Positions 1 through 12,672 of a DNA stretch of 64,000 nt are shown piece after piece. The notes under the pieces were generated by a model, which was given only the letters and a program-made list of their open reading frames with translations, did not search any database and was not told where the DNA came from. Both the position numbers and the translations under genes were made by a program. The DNA is taken from positions 49,236 to 113,235 of the forward strand of contig WTPW01001663.1 in NCBI GenBank assembly GCA_009809945.1, written 5' to 3'. The first letter of the stretch is position 1. Every line of letters starts with the position of its first letter. Source of the DNA: Gigaspora margarita (Eukaryota; Glomeromycota; Glomeromycetes; Diversisporales; Gigasporaceae).

Positions 1-3000
1 TTTTATTAATGCATTTTTATAATTTCAGATAAGTTCAAAAATTTTTAATTTTTTAATTTTTTTTCGTCAAGGCGTAACTTGTAAAAGTATAATAATAAAA
101 TATTATTCAAATTATCTCAAAATTTCAATATATATGTAATTTTGTCTTCTGAACAATGTTATTTAGAGCATTATTATCGATTTACTTAGTATAATTTTAA
201 CTTTAATATGTAGCAATTATAATCGATTATTTAAAAAAAAACAAAATTTAAAAATTTTTATTTATTAAAACTTCTATATAATCACAATTTTTTTTTTATA
301 TATAATTTTATTATGATTGTGATTATATAAAATTCTCTCTATATTAGTCACATCTTTATATAATCACCACTTTTTGTATTCCGAAGGTGTGACTATATGG
401 AGATTAGACTATACATTCATATTCATAATTTTGTTTTTCTAGTGAATATGAACCCTAATTGTTTAAAATACTAACAGTACTACTTTAATATTTAATTGGA
501 TAAAGTAATTCTTTATTAATTATGAAGCTTGGTATATATTTAAGCTAAAAGAAAAGTTTCAATATAATAATGTATATTTTTATGTTGGCAAATGTTGCCA
601 TTAAAAAAAGTTACCAAAAACTAGGATTTTTAGATATGCACTCCGTGAGACTGCTGCCTAGCTACAAGCAAAGTAAGCAGCATATGGCAACTATGTAATG
701 ATAGGGTTATATTGAACAATTCATTAAATAGTCCAGTATATAAGTACATTTTGATATATCGTTTATTGATTCAATGTAATTAGTAAATGCTTTGGGAAAA
801 AATTCATGTAAATAAATAATAAATTATTTAAATTAAATTCATACGTATGTACATGCTATTACTATAACAATTTTTTTATATATTATTTGTGTATAAATAT
901 AGTAATATATAAATATTTATTTGGTCATGTGATATAGTGATCATCACTATGGGTTATAGTTAGATTTATTCTAATAAAAAATAGAGTAAATGGGGAAAAA
1001 AACCAAGCAGCTCAAAACTTATCTTTTCAGAAGAGGAATTAAATTGAAGATAAAGACAGAAAAGTTTTATATTCTAAAAGATCCCACAATATCAAGTCTC
1101 AAGAAATTTTGATAGAAGACCTAAAAAAAGAAGAAACATTAATAAAGACTATAAAAAAAAAATACTCAACAAAAAAACTTATACTTAGCTTTAGAGAAGC
1201 CCTAACATTCTACATTTCAGCAGAGTCTTTCAAGTCCATAAACGGCTAACAAAAATCCAAACTACTTTTGTTGCCCTATCGATTCTTTATATACCATTTC
1301 AAAAGTGAATAAATGATTTAAAAAAACAAAAACAAAAACAAACAGAAGTTACTTATCGGACAAGCCCAAGAATCTTAGTCCAATGTAGTTGGAAGGGTCC
1401 TCACCTAAGTACCAGACTAGAGAACCTTGTGGTTTTAAATTGTTTATAAAAAAAAAATAAAATAAACTTTCACAAACCAAATCCAAAATGTCAACAATTT
1501 TAAAAAAAATTCTTATCTTACGAAGATCTGGAAAAGTAAACCGCAAGAAGGATCGGTAAATAGATGAAAAAGGTAGAACAAAAAAAATAATATTCACCAG
1601 ATTTGAAAAAGACGAAAAAACCTAAGCCAAAAAAAGAACGAAGCTAATATAAAAAAAAAAAGTGAAAGAATCGAGTTAGTGGATCATCAATCAACCTCAA
1701 CCAACAATAATCTAATGATCACGTAGGTGACGTTAAAGTCAAGATGAAAAGAGAAGAAATACGACCTTATAGTCCCACAAAATGTATTCGAAAGTTGACC
1801 CAGTTTTTGTAAAGCCTCGAAAGAATTTAATGACATGAAGCCAAATGAAAGAGTCTCTAAAAAAAAAAAAAAAACTTATCTTTTACACTCTAAACTCGGA
1901 TGAGAAGTTGATAATGATAATTAAGGATGTGACAAAGATCAAAGAATGGTCATGACTATTGTGTACAAGTGTGGTGCACATGACATATTAAGCTCTGTGA
2001 AGAAACGTAACTCTATTTTATCTAGTTTTTTGGATAATTGTTTCAGTAGTCAAGACATAAAAAAAGTAAAAAATTAGTTGAATAGAAGATAATATTTAGT
2101 TAAAATCAGATTAATTTTAAGGGTTTGCTTTTGAAAGTATATTAGATAAAGTATACTTATGGCTGGCAATGCACAGATGCGCTAATAGTTAGGCAGTGAT
2201 TGCAGCATGAGATACTACGTTTAGAAATTTGTTGTAGAGTTAAAATTTTAATAAGAGATTTTATTTTATATAAGTATATTTTTTTTAGTATTGTATTTTT
2301 TTTACAAAGTCTTAATTTTGACTCATAGAAGTTCACCTTTAGAGAAAGGGTAATGTTATATTTAAATATATTTGTTATTTTAAGTGTAGTTTTTTTTAGA
2401 TTAATTTGCTTGGAGAACCTCGCATTTTAAAGGAAAAGGAAGTATAATATAGTAATATTTTTGGCTTTTGTATCATAATGATCATATGTTCACAATGCAC
2501 TATGCCAATCATGTGATGACCATTGAACTTTTTGCTTTACGATCATTATTTTTTTTATTTTATTTTATTTTATTTTCTTTTAGTATAATTATTTTATTAT
2601 TTATTTATTTTTATATATTAATTTATTTGTTTGGTTTCGTATCACTATCCTGTAAAACTATTTACTTCATCGTGATGCATATCGTCATTATACATCATCT
2701 ATTATGTATAAGATTGTTATACATGAGTTCATTATGTTAGTGTATTGAATCTCTTGTAAATAGTTTTAAGATAGTGTAGAATTATAAGTATAAAAAGAAT
2801 ATTTTTTGTACTAAGAGAATATCATGATCCACAGTAATGTTTTAAAATCTATCTAATAAAAGCCTCTTTGTCTTGAATTTCTTCTAACAAAGACCTAATC
2901 TATCTACCAATTGAACATTTCGATTACAATATCATCTAACTTCATTGTGTTCTTAATTCGTTATGATAATCCTAATCTCTTATTTAAAATCGGGTTTTTC

Positions 3001-3682
3001 TGAAATTTGTTGCTGTTAATTAAATATCTATTTTTCCAAAATTTTCTATTTGATGACTTCTAAGTTTCATGTGTAGTCTTTGTTTATTTGTTTACTTTAT
3101 CTCGATTGATTGTTTGATTGTTATTATTATCAAAAAAGAAACATACTGTGTTTGTTTTGTTTGTTGTACCAAATGATCTACCTTTCCAGATCAGACTAGA
3201 ATGCCCACTTTTTTCAAAAATTTCTTTAAGTGTTAGGTGACTTTTTCAACTTTTTTTTCTATCTACTAGTAAATGCCAAAAGAACTTTTATCAAATTGTT
3301 GTATATTTATTTTCTCTTACTTCTTTTTTAAGAGGAGACAAAAAGAAATAAATGTTTATATATGTTTTCTAAATGTGTTATTAATTTTTGTTTAGTTTCT
3401 TTTTTGGTTTAGTGGATTAGCGAAAAGGGTTAATTTATACTAATACCATTCAACAATAATACCAACAGAAATACACTATAAAATATTAATAAAATAATAA
3501 AATAAATAATATAGCTACTTAGCAAATAATACTTCATAAACCATATATAATTTCATCTACTAGATTACTAGCAAATAACAGTATTACAAAATGGTGAACT
3601 ATATACAATATCATTAACAAACAATGATCTGAAAAAATAGTAATATCAAATACAACCTACTTGCAAATGATTAAATAATATA
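1..3682. other. gene-free AT-rich stretch
   Basis: No supportable gene. The stretch holds homopolymer runs, a purine-rich tract around 1000-1900 with no recognisable protein on either strand, and a TTTTA-rich microsatellite near 2550-2590. Open frames here are short and of low complexity. Confidence 0.6.
268..408. repeat. possible small MITE
   Basis: The left end (CTTCTATATAATCACA) and right end (reverse complement CTCCATATAGTCACAC) form an imperfect inverted repeat around about 100 bp of AT-rich DNA. The resemblance is partial and no target-site duplication is clear, so this could be chance. Confidence 0.3.
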
Positions 3683-4061
3683 CAGTACAGGATAGCTAAA
3701 AATATCCATGTTTAATTAGTTGGTTTAAAAATGTTATAACTTCACAAAAAATTATTAAATCAAAAAACCCTCTTTCAAATTGATAGTTTGTAATCTAAAC
3801 TATATTTTTGAAAGAGGATTTTTTTTATTTTTATTTTTAACAATGTTATAATAGTTTAAACTTTGTCTACTTTATATATAAATCAAAAATTTGGTGCTGA
3901 TCTACATGCATAAGCCAATAAAAACTAATTATTTTTGTGTTATATTATTCTAAATTTGGTGCATCTTAGTAAAAAGTGGATGCTTTATAGTGACTTCACC
4001 TAAATTTGGCGCCTTTTTAATAATAAAATAAAAAGTGGATATCTTTAGCTGTCCTGTACTG
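3683..4061. mobile_element. Tc1/mariner-like MITE, TA target site
   Basis: The ends are inverted repeats of about 27 bp: CAGTACAGGATAGCT on the left, and TTTAGCTGTCCTGTACTG on the right. Both ends are flanked by TA, the target duplication of Tc1/mariner elements. The inside has no coding capacity but holds a hairpin (3767-3825) built on CCTCTTTCAAA and a repeated AAATTTGG(T/C)GC motif. It is non-autonomous. The superfamily call rests on TIR and TA only. Confidence 0.65.
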
Positions 4062-4097
4062 TAGCTACAAAAAGAAAACTACATTATCAAATTTATA

Positions 4098-5806
4098 GTA
4101 TCAAAATCTTTCGAAAGATCTTGTGAATATGCGAAATTTTTCGAAAACCTTGCATAACGCAATATATTTTGAAATATATTTCAAAATATTTCAGGTTTCG
4201 AAATATTTTGAAAAAGTTTTGAAATATTTTGAAAGTGCATTCGAAATATTTTTCAAAATATTTTGGATTGAAATAATTCGAAATAATTTCAAAATATTTT
4301 AGACCTGTGAAACTGAGCTGGATCAGTAGATCTGCAATCTGGATTATACCAAGGTTGCACTTGACTATATTTTTGAAATACTTCAAAATTTTGTATGATC
4401 TATCAAAATTAATCTACAAATTCTATATTACAAGATCAGATTAGATCTTTTGTTTATAAATTAGATCTTCTATATTGTTTTTTCAATTTTTTTTTTCTTT
4501 TGCTTTGTTTACATTGTTTTTTTAGGTTTGTTTTGTTTTTTTTTGTTTTTATTTTTCGTTTTGTTTTTTTTTTTTTATTTATTTATTTTTTTCATACTTT
4601 ACAAGAANNNNNNNNCAAGTTGATTTTGCAAGCCAACTCAGACTTCTGACACTTTGCAAGAACATCAACAACAATTTCTAAATTTTCAAGAACGATCTTT
4701 AGAGAAATGTGAGCACAAGTTTTCACAAGCTTTCGCAAGTTTTCGCAAGTTTCGCTTTCATTTGACATTTGTTTTTTTGTTTTTGTTTTTTTTTTAAAAA
4801 TTTTTTTTTATTAATTTATTTTATTCTGGCACTTTGCAAAAACACAACTCTTACTTTCTGACACTTTGAAGAAAACCAACCCAGACTTTTTCACCATTTT
4901 GCAAACATTAACTTGGCTTTTGGCAATTTCTGAATTGTCAGAGAAATGGAGATTTGGGGCTTCTTTTATTTTTTTTTATTCAGTTTTTTGTTTTTTCATT
5001 TGTTTTTTTTTACTTATTTTTTAATTTTTATTTTATATTCCTAACTTCTTCAGCACTTTATAAAAAAACAATCTAACTTTTCCAGCACTTTACAAGAACA
5101 CCACCAAAACAAAAGAAATAGCTGAAGTGAAACGATAGTTAACTGGGATTGAGCGAAAATAAGTGTATAGGGCTAGTTTTTTATAGGATTATATGCGATA
5201 AAGTGTGAAAATATTTTAAATACTGTTTTTTTTTTCATTTTCGTTTTTGTTTTTTTTGTTTTTTTTTTGAGTTCATTTTTTTTGTTATTTTTTTCATTTT
5301 TTTTTTGTATAATAATATATAATAAAATATGTAATATTGTATATTTAATTTAAAATAAATTTAAAATATATAATATATATGTAATAATAAATAAAAAAAT
5401 ATAAAATTTTATATTAAATTGCGAAACAATGCGAAAATCTGCGAAAACCTGTGAAAAATCAAAAATTTGCAAAAGCGTGATTATATGAATATGTATATCG
5501 TTTATTTATTTTTTAAAAAAATTTTGAAAATTTTGTGAAATATTGCAAAATATTGTAATAGTATGCAAAATATTGCCTCCTGCAACCCCAGAGAGGATAA
5601 TTAGATACAGGGTTGCATTGTTTTTATTTGCCCTATTTTGCAATATTTCACAATATATTTTGATATATTTTGAAATTTTTTTCGAAATATTTCGAAAAAA
5701 ATACATACCGAAATCTTTCGAAAGATTTTAATTATTTCGATAGATTTTGTATTAATCGCAATTTTTTCAAAAGATTTTGGCATGCAATTTCTTTCGAAAG
5801 ATTTCG
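4098..5806. mobile_element. T-rich dispersed element, copy A
   Basis: Both ends carry the palindrome TCTTTCGAAAGA and many diverged TTTCGAAATATTTC-like units. The interior alternates poly(T)/TTTTG tracts with a repeated module around CACTTTGCAAGAA. Segment 4312-4470 matches the reverse complement of about 50225-50375, including the shared word GATCAGTAGATCTG, so this is one copy of a family whose second member lies at 48480-50930. An 8-base assembly gap lies at 4608-4615. No protein is encoded. Confidence 0.6.
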
Positions 5807-5980
5807 TTTATTTATTTTGCTAATATAGTTAGTAAAAGAAAAAATTGTAATATACCAAAAAAAAAGTTTATACTTATTAAAATAAAGCACCAATTTTAAT
5901 TTTACTAACAAATAATAAAATGATAGTTCAAAGTACAACTGTAAATAAAATTCCTATACTATTATTTATTGTACAATGAT

Positions 5981-6082
5981 TAGGGTTGTTAATGGAGCAC
6001 TCTGTTGACTCCATTTTAATAGTAATACTCTGGAGTATTACTATTAAAATGGAATCAACGGAGTGCTCCATTAACAACTCTA
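5981..6082. mobile_element. 102-bp hAT-type foldback MITE
   Basis: The element is almost entirely one hairpin. Two arms of about 49 bp begin TAGGGTTGTTAATGGAGCAC and end CCATTAACAACTCTA, with essentially no loop. It is flanked by an exact 8-bp duplication ACAATGAT (5973-5980 and 6083-6090), the target-site length of hAT transposons. The TAGGG terminus agrees with other hAT-like insertions in this window. Confidence 0.8.
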
Positions 6083-6090
6083 ACAATGAT

Positions 6091-7710
6091 ACCAATAATA
6101 TAGCAACAACAAAAGTGAAATATAAAAAACATGATAGATGCACTACGACTAAAACCTAATTATGAACAAAACCAACAATACTAATTATAATATTAATAGC
6201 AATACTACAACAATACTAACAACAATACCAGTATTAATACCAACAATAGCACTATAAAAAAAATAATCTAGTGATCTAGTTAATATATATAGTAGTAAAA
6301 AAAAACAAAGTACTATAAACAAAAAAATTTTTTATACTTATATACAGATCCTGCAGGCATATGTAACTGAAAATTTCCTTCCTTTTAGTTAAATATAATA
6401 TTTTTTTTATAGAATTTTTTAAAGATAATTTCAAATAACTATAACAGATCATCGGGTTTTTGAAATAACCCAATGACTAGTCACTAGTTATTTGAATTAT
6501 TTGAATTATTTTAAATCATTTACAATCACTGTTTTAAACTAATATTAACTAAAAATTTATTATATAAGTATATATTATGCTAAAAATTAGTATATATTTT
6601 AATTCCTAGTTTTTAATCTATAGACTATATTAATAAAAAATATTTTAAAATTTTATAACAATTTTATTATATAACACTAAATCACACTACTGGTTTTCAA
6701 TATCAGTATATGGTGTAATATAAAGATCAATATCATTAAAAATAAACAAAAAAAAACTAAACAAAATTAAATTTTAATAGATATTAATTTAGAGTTAATA
6801 GTTAGAGGTTAGAGTAAGGCATAGTATATAGTAAAATTTTGTAAGAATTTTTTTTTTTTTTTTAAAAAAGTTGGTTTTATAAATAAAATTTTAAATTAGA
6901 AAATATTTTTTTAAAATAACAAAAATTTTATATTACACTAGATCTTTATGTTACACTGTATTTAAAAATTTTAATTAGTAAAAATTATTGTGGTGTTGAG
7001 CACTAGTGGTACGATACAGTAAAACTATTTTATTATATATACAAAATATAATCAGGTTTATTTTTTTTATATAAAAAATACTAATTTATATACAATATTT
7101 GTAGCCTGATATTATAATATATGCTTTCCTAAAAGATATATAAAAAGATATATTTAAAATAACAATAATTAAACAAAATATTATTTATAAGAAAAAAACT
7201 AAATTTACCCTTAGGGTTTGCTACCCGGTTACACAAACTACAAAATTTTTATTCATAGGGTCAAATACCCAGTTACAAAAATAACAATATTTAACTATGT
7301 TACAGAATTAAATTTTTGTATTTGTTAGTTTAGGGTTAGGGTAAGCACCCCAAAATTAGAGTTAGAATTTGGCAGTTATATAGTAAAATCGCTTAAAGAA
7401 AACTTTTTGTTAGAGTACGAAAGGTGGTTTTCTATGCAAATTTTGAGCAATAAGCAATTTTTAATAAAATGAATATTTGTTTTGCAATTTTGGATCGTGT
7501 TACATTACACAAGATCCTAAAATCTAATTGGTTTGCTGTGCGGGTACAAATAGAAATTCTCTATTTATAAATATTTTTAACTTGCTATATTAATAAGTAT
7601 TGTATCACTGTTAATGAGACAACCTAGATATATTATACAGTAGTATAAATTTTAAACTATCTTCTACATGATTTATAATTTTATTAATATTTAAAAGAGT
7701 TAAATATATA
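6091..7710. other. gene-free AT-rich stretch
   Basis: No gene is seen. It holds runs of (CAA/TAA)-rich DNA (6160-6260), long A/T homopolymers and diverged short repeats of the type TAGGGTTTGCTACCCGGTTAC around 7205-7280. Confidence 0.55.
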
Positions 7711-7949
7711 GGTAATGGACTAGGAAAACCACCGTTTGAAGAGAAGGTTTGAGTTTTGTAATTAATGGTTATGTTACACGGATTTTCAATTCCGAATTTT
7801 TAGAAATGATCACAGTTGATTCGCTCGAGTTAAATCAATATAGAAAAAAATTGGATTGTGTATAAAACAAGAGCAAATACTTCAGTTTGAATCAAAAATC
7901 TCAATATTTGTCAGAAAATATCAAACGGTGGTTTTCCTAGTCCATTACC
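7711..7949. mobile_element. 239-bp MITE with perfect 29-bp TIRs
   Basis: Positions 7711-7739 and 7921-7949 are exact inverted copies beginning GGTAATGGACTAGGAAAACC. The 180-bp interior is non-coding. Flanks share ATATA-like bases, but a clean target-site duplication cannot be fixed, so the superfamily is left open. Identical TIRs suggest a recent insertion. Confidence 0.75.
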
Positions 7950-8437
7950 CATATAACATCTTCCGTCCGTCAACACCAGCCAATCAGAGCTATCAATTTT
8001 GGCTATCCTCAAAATTATCATTCATATAGGATTTTTTGATAATGAAATCGGAATTGATTTCAGATCTTAAAAATACCTTTGATAAAAATTTATATACTGA
8101 ATAATTATGCTATTCGCAGATATGAAGCATTTTATTGCAATAAATGATGTTAACTATTGATATTGTAAAGAAATTTGAGTTAAAACAAATAAAAACTATC
8201 ATTTATTATATTAAATTTACAAATAAATAATGCTTTAGATTATTTTATATTAAATTTTATAAATATTTATTTATTAATAATTTTAATAATTTTAATATAA
8301 TAAATATTTACAATTTTTATATTACTTATATTATACGTAATAATTTAAATGTGGCGCATAGTGACACGTGTGGAGCTAATATATAATTATTATTATACAA
8401 AAAATCTAGAAAATAATTTTGTAAAATATTTTAGCTA

Positions 8438-8770
8438 CAGTCAAACCTCTTTAAGTGCACCTTCTATAAGTGCACACACTCTCTAAACGCATACTCTTTG
8501 TTTAGTCCCAAGCTTGGGATGCTCACACCTTCTACGTACTCTGCACATGCATAAGATTTTGCAGCCCGGACTTATGCGTTATCCATAAGTGCATAAACAT
8601 TTGTTAATAAAAAAAGTAAATTCTCGGAAATGTAGACAATGAATAAACATGAAAGATTATCGGAAAAATCCGGTATTATACTAAATAATACTGGTTCTAC
8701 AAATGCACGCTCTCTCTAGGTGCACATTTTACTTCGGTCCCAAGCGCGTGCACTTGGAGAGGTTTGACTG
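8438..8770. mobile_element. pogo/Tigger-like MITE
   Basis: The ends are CAGTCAAACCTCTTTAAGTG and, inverted, GTGCACTTGGAGAGG followed by TTTGACTG. Each is flanked by TA (8436-8437, 8771-8772). CAGT termini, TA duplication and repeated AAGTGCAC subterminal units are typical of pogo-type Tc1/mariner elements. The element is non-autonomous with no transposase frame. Confidence 0.75.
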
Positions 8771-8772
8771 TA

Positions 8773-9664
8773 AATATATTTTTTAATATTTAATAATCCT
8801 GTCAAAAAAAATCGGTAGTCTTGTGATATCGAAGCTCCAATACCATACTACACAACTGATTTAGCAGTGATTTAGCTATCGGAACCCCCTAATTTTCTAA
8901 CAGGGTCACTTGTCCTAGTGTTACTATCCGCTGGCTAATCAAATTTCGAGATCGGGTATAATGCACATACTAATGTTCCTTATGAAACTACATATGCACT
9001 AACAAGTTTCTCTTTTTTTTTTTTTGCGAAATTTTAATATATACCATAGCCTTTTAAATCTAATCTAATAACGAAAACCTAACTTAATCTCAGCGAAATT
9101 TTTTAAACTGGAATGCTAGGATTTTATAATATTCGAAAGCAAATACACAAACCTAAAATGGAGAACTCGTAAAATGTTTAAAGCCAAATAATGTGTGTAT
9201 TAGTCTTTTGATATTTGGCTTCCTTTTATTAAGTTTCGCCGAAAATAAAAAAAAAAAAAAAAAAAAAAACCAAATCCGTATCAAGTAATTAAGATTGTGT
9301 AGCACAAATTTAAACTGCATTATTAATAACTGGCTCCGTGAATTAATAAAATTTTATATCCAAATAAATCCATATTTTTTTTTTTTTTTTTATATAAATT
9401 TTACAATCAAATCCATATTTTTACAGGTTTAAAAAATTATGTCCATATTGATACTTTTACAATACCAAAATTTTCCGGGTCTCTGATGAAAGGGTCGTAT
9501 GACCACGTGACTTCAGATGTGTTAATAAAGTAAATAAATAGTAATCTACTCTTGTTGCATTACGTGATCACAGACACGTGGATGAGTAAATTTTTATAGA
9601 TTATTAGATTAGTATATTATAGGCACTATGCCCGACACGCGCGACAAACGTCTGAAAATTTATA
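8773..9664. other. gene-free, downstream of minus-strand gene
   Basis: No coding signal is seen. Includes an A-run of about 24 bp (9247-9270) and T-runs near 9010 and 9380. The last few hundred bases are probably the 3' UTR and terminator region of the minus-strand gene that ends at 9665. An AATAAA-type signal cannot be singled out in such AT-rich DNA. Confidence 0.5.
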
Positions 9665-12156
9665 TTATATATCGATTTGAGTAAACACGATCCCCCGCTC
9701 ATCTCTCCATTTGTTCACCATCTCCTGTGCAAAAACCAATGTAGCTTTAAGATCAGTATTAATCTTTAAATCCCGCTTTCCCAACTGGCTTTTTGATTCT
9801 TCAAAAGTTTGATGAATCTTTGCCACCTGTTTCTTCATTGATTCTAAGCAACTAAAAATATATAAAAGTATATTGTTAAATGAGAAATTCAAATATAAAA
9901 AATTCTTATAAAAACTTACTTCAAATATTCTTCATAGGCTTTCTTAGAATTTAAAACCGATGAATCTGAAGCTGATGAATCGTTTATATAAGCATTTAGG
10001 AGGTTATTCTCAACCTGATGGAAACGATTTTGTTCAAGTTGCCAATGTTTAAATAGGATAACTGCTTTGACAAACTTGACAAGACCTGCTAAAGGAGTCT
10101 CGTTTCCTTGTTTTTCAATTGTGGCTCGGATAAAATCGAATAATTTCTCTAAATTAAGATACTTAAAATTATATGAGTAACCGTTCTTATCAGCTTCATG
10201 TTGGTGAAAAACAGCTTCGGTATAGCGCAGAAAGGATTCCAGATAATCGGACACTTTTTCCAATGGTGATCGTTTTTCTGTATCTTTTTCAGCTCGATGT
10301 TTATATGCGCGACCTTTGGCACTTTTACTTTCAAATAGGGTATGATGAAATAGAGCCATGTCTGATCGATCCTCATCATTCCCAGGTTCTTGATTTTGTG
10401 AGTTTATTGAATCATTCTGTATATTTATTGGATCTGTTTGAACTTCGATTGATCTCATATTAAAATAAGAATAATCTGTTTGAGCACCATTGATTTGAAC
10501 GGTTATGACAGGAGATTGAACACCAATTGAACGTTGTTCTATTGTGGATTGTCCAGGGTTTTGTGGTTTAAACGTATCATCAAAATCCATTATATCGGTT
10601 TGCTGAGAGCTTGACTCAGATGAACTTTTTGCAGATTTACGTTTTCCGTTACGAGAAATATCCTGATAATCTCGAATTTTAGTTGACTTCATTCCTTTTG
10701 TTGAACCACTTTCCAAGGGTTTCACACCTTTATTTCCATAATCAGGTACATCAGAATTAACCTCAGCTATCTGCGATTTTCCATTCTTCGAATGTTTTTG
10801 TTGTGATGACCAAGAATTTTCATGGTGTGATGCAGTAGGATGATTATCACCTGACTTTGAATCCTGTTTTCTTGGTGGGATCTTCAATTTAACTATTAAT
10901 TGTTTAACTGGTTTTTGAAGATCATTGTTGATAGGATTATTTGTGGTAGGCGGATCTCCTAAAGTTTTTTCGTCATCATTCGTAAATTCTCGATCAGTTA
11001 TAATGATATCTTTGTTATAGTTACGTTTATAACCCGCGACCTTTGATACTTTCGGATTTTTTGTGATTGGTAACTTTTTGGGAGGGCGTTTTGTTGCCAC
11101 TTCCTTGCCTTTGTTTCTCTTCTTGATCTCAACATCGTCCAAGGTAGGTATTGTGATAGAAGCTTTTCTCTTCTTTCGCGTTTCATAAAATTTCTAATTA
11201 TTAAATTTTTTTTTTTTTTTTTATATAATAATCAAAAGTTTTTATTCAATTCTTTTAAATATTTTATTTTTTGATAAATATATAAATTTAATGAAAAAAT
11301 TTGTTATTACCTCCAACACGCTTTTAGCATCATCTCTCGTAAATTCCCTTTTTCCAGAATCTATATTTGCTTTTCCGTTTGATAAAGGATCTTTTCTATT
11401 CATTTTATTCGATGCAGAAGTGCTCGGATTATCCGTGTTAGATTTCATAGTTTTCGGTGTGCTAAACCATCAGAAAACCACCATAATTAATCATCATACG
11501 ATGATGAAAAATTTATGAAGGATCATTATCGTGGTGTTTTTTTTTTTTATTCACCTCACATGTTCTGCTTCCTCCATTGATTTGTTAATACTAGAACTAT
11601 CATACGGATGTTGTTTTGAAAGCCTTTAAATTTAGGGGGAAAAAAATGTATTCTATTAAGTACTTAATACTACATATAATTCAATAAATAATCAGTGTCA
11701 CAATAGAACATCAAACAGATCTCGACATTGATGTCATTATTAGAATATCGATATTGTTACACACCCCTCAAGAAAGTCAAGATAAGAAATACTTTTTGAA
11801 GACTTCGAGGAAGCAGTATTGTTAGGAGGTTTATCTGAACCAACTGGAACCTGTTTATTAGATGCAACTTGCGTAGCATTTTTTTGTTGAGCCGAAGGAG
11901 GTGGAGGTTGAGACAGATATTGTCGCTGTTTTTGTGTTGGTGGTGGTGCCCTTACCAAGTAACTACACCACTCGTCAAAAGGAATTTCGTAATTGCCTAG
12001 TGGCATTGGTCCCCTTGGTTGAGAATGAGGACCATTTGGAAAACTGTTTCGGAACTCTTCAATTGCGGGTTGGATTTTTTGTTCAAAGTTTAGATAAAAC
12101 TCTAACTCTTTATCTAACTTTTTCTTTAGCTCTTTTTGTTCGTCAGGACTAGTCAT
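9665..12156 (-). CDS. putative AFF4/Ebp1-like elongation-complex scaffold
   Basis: Five exons on the minus strand: 12156-11765, 11623-11555, 11461-11311, 11193-9920, 9851-9665. All introns are GT-AG and the exons sum to 2073 nt, giving 690 aa plus stop with no internal stop. Seen: a charged N-terminus (residues 1-30), a P/Q-rich stretch, an LGNYE motif (53-57), Lys/Arg-rich segments, a short hydrophobic strand QLIVKLKIPP (about 302-311), a Ser-rich disordered middle with four QT(D)-type motifs (about 399-459), and a helical C-terminus (about 485-690) that starts AKGRAYKHRAEK. Known: AF4/FMR2 proteins and fission yeast Ebp1 scaffold the super elongation complex; they carry an LGNY-type motif, a V-K-I/L-type strand that binds AF9/ENL-like partners, and a helical C-terminal homology domain. 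Inference: this order matches, but sequence similarity is weak and was judged by eye. It is divergent from the NAD kinase gene at 12673. It could otherwise be a lineage-specific nuclear protein. Confidence 0.8.
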
Positions 12157-12672
12157 GCTTCATAGATCGTTGAAGAAAACAAAGGGATCTTATTAGCCAC
12201 GTAACTTTCAAAAAAAAAAGTATCAAAAATGTAAAGAATAGTATAGATTTTTAAAATGAATCTAATAATATATAATTATATAAACATATATGTTACGTAG
12301 ATTTTCTTTGAAGTTGAATTTATATATTTCGAAAGTGACACTGTACAACCGCATGACCTAACTGTCATAATCGAAGAGAAAAATAACTTAAACATTGACA
12401 AGCCACGGGTCGGAGTTTGAGCGCTTGCAGGTATAAATCATGTGTGGCACGCTCTCTCATGCACAAAAGTTTATTTATTTCGTCATTCGCTGATTATATC
12501 TCTGTTTATTTTGCATTTATCATTATTATCATTCTGTCAAGTGAGCGACAAATGATGCAGTATTCAAATGTACCGTAATATCAAATCGAATTTTAAAATT
12601 TTAATTGACTAAACATCAATCAAAATGTTTGAAATTAACATTATTATTATTATTATTATTATATTTTTTTAG
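12157..12672. promoter_or_regulatory. divergent intergenic region with likely 5' UTR intron
   Basis: This 516-bp gap separates two genes transcribed away from each other, so it should hold both promoters. The NAD kinase ATG at 12673 is immediately preceded by a (TTA)n run and a pyrimidine tract ending TAG, exactly what a 3' splice site looks like. A possible donor GTGAGC lies at 12541, so the kinase transcript probably has a 5' UTR intron (12541-12672). No specific factor site is assigned. Confidence 0.5.

Noticed and set aside
5579-5615. TGCAACCC...GGGTTGCA hairpin as a separate transposon
   Set aside because: Eight-bp arms without target duplication inside a low-complexity element; could be chance.
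9916-11142. Single-exon gene of about 408 codons starting at 11142
   Set aside because: That start is TTG; the frame continues upstream to a good acceptor at 11193 and joins three further exons, so it is exon 4 of a larger gene.
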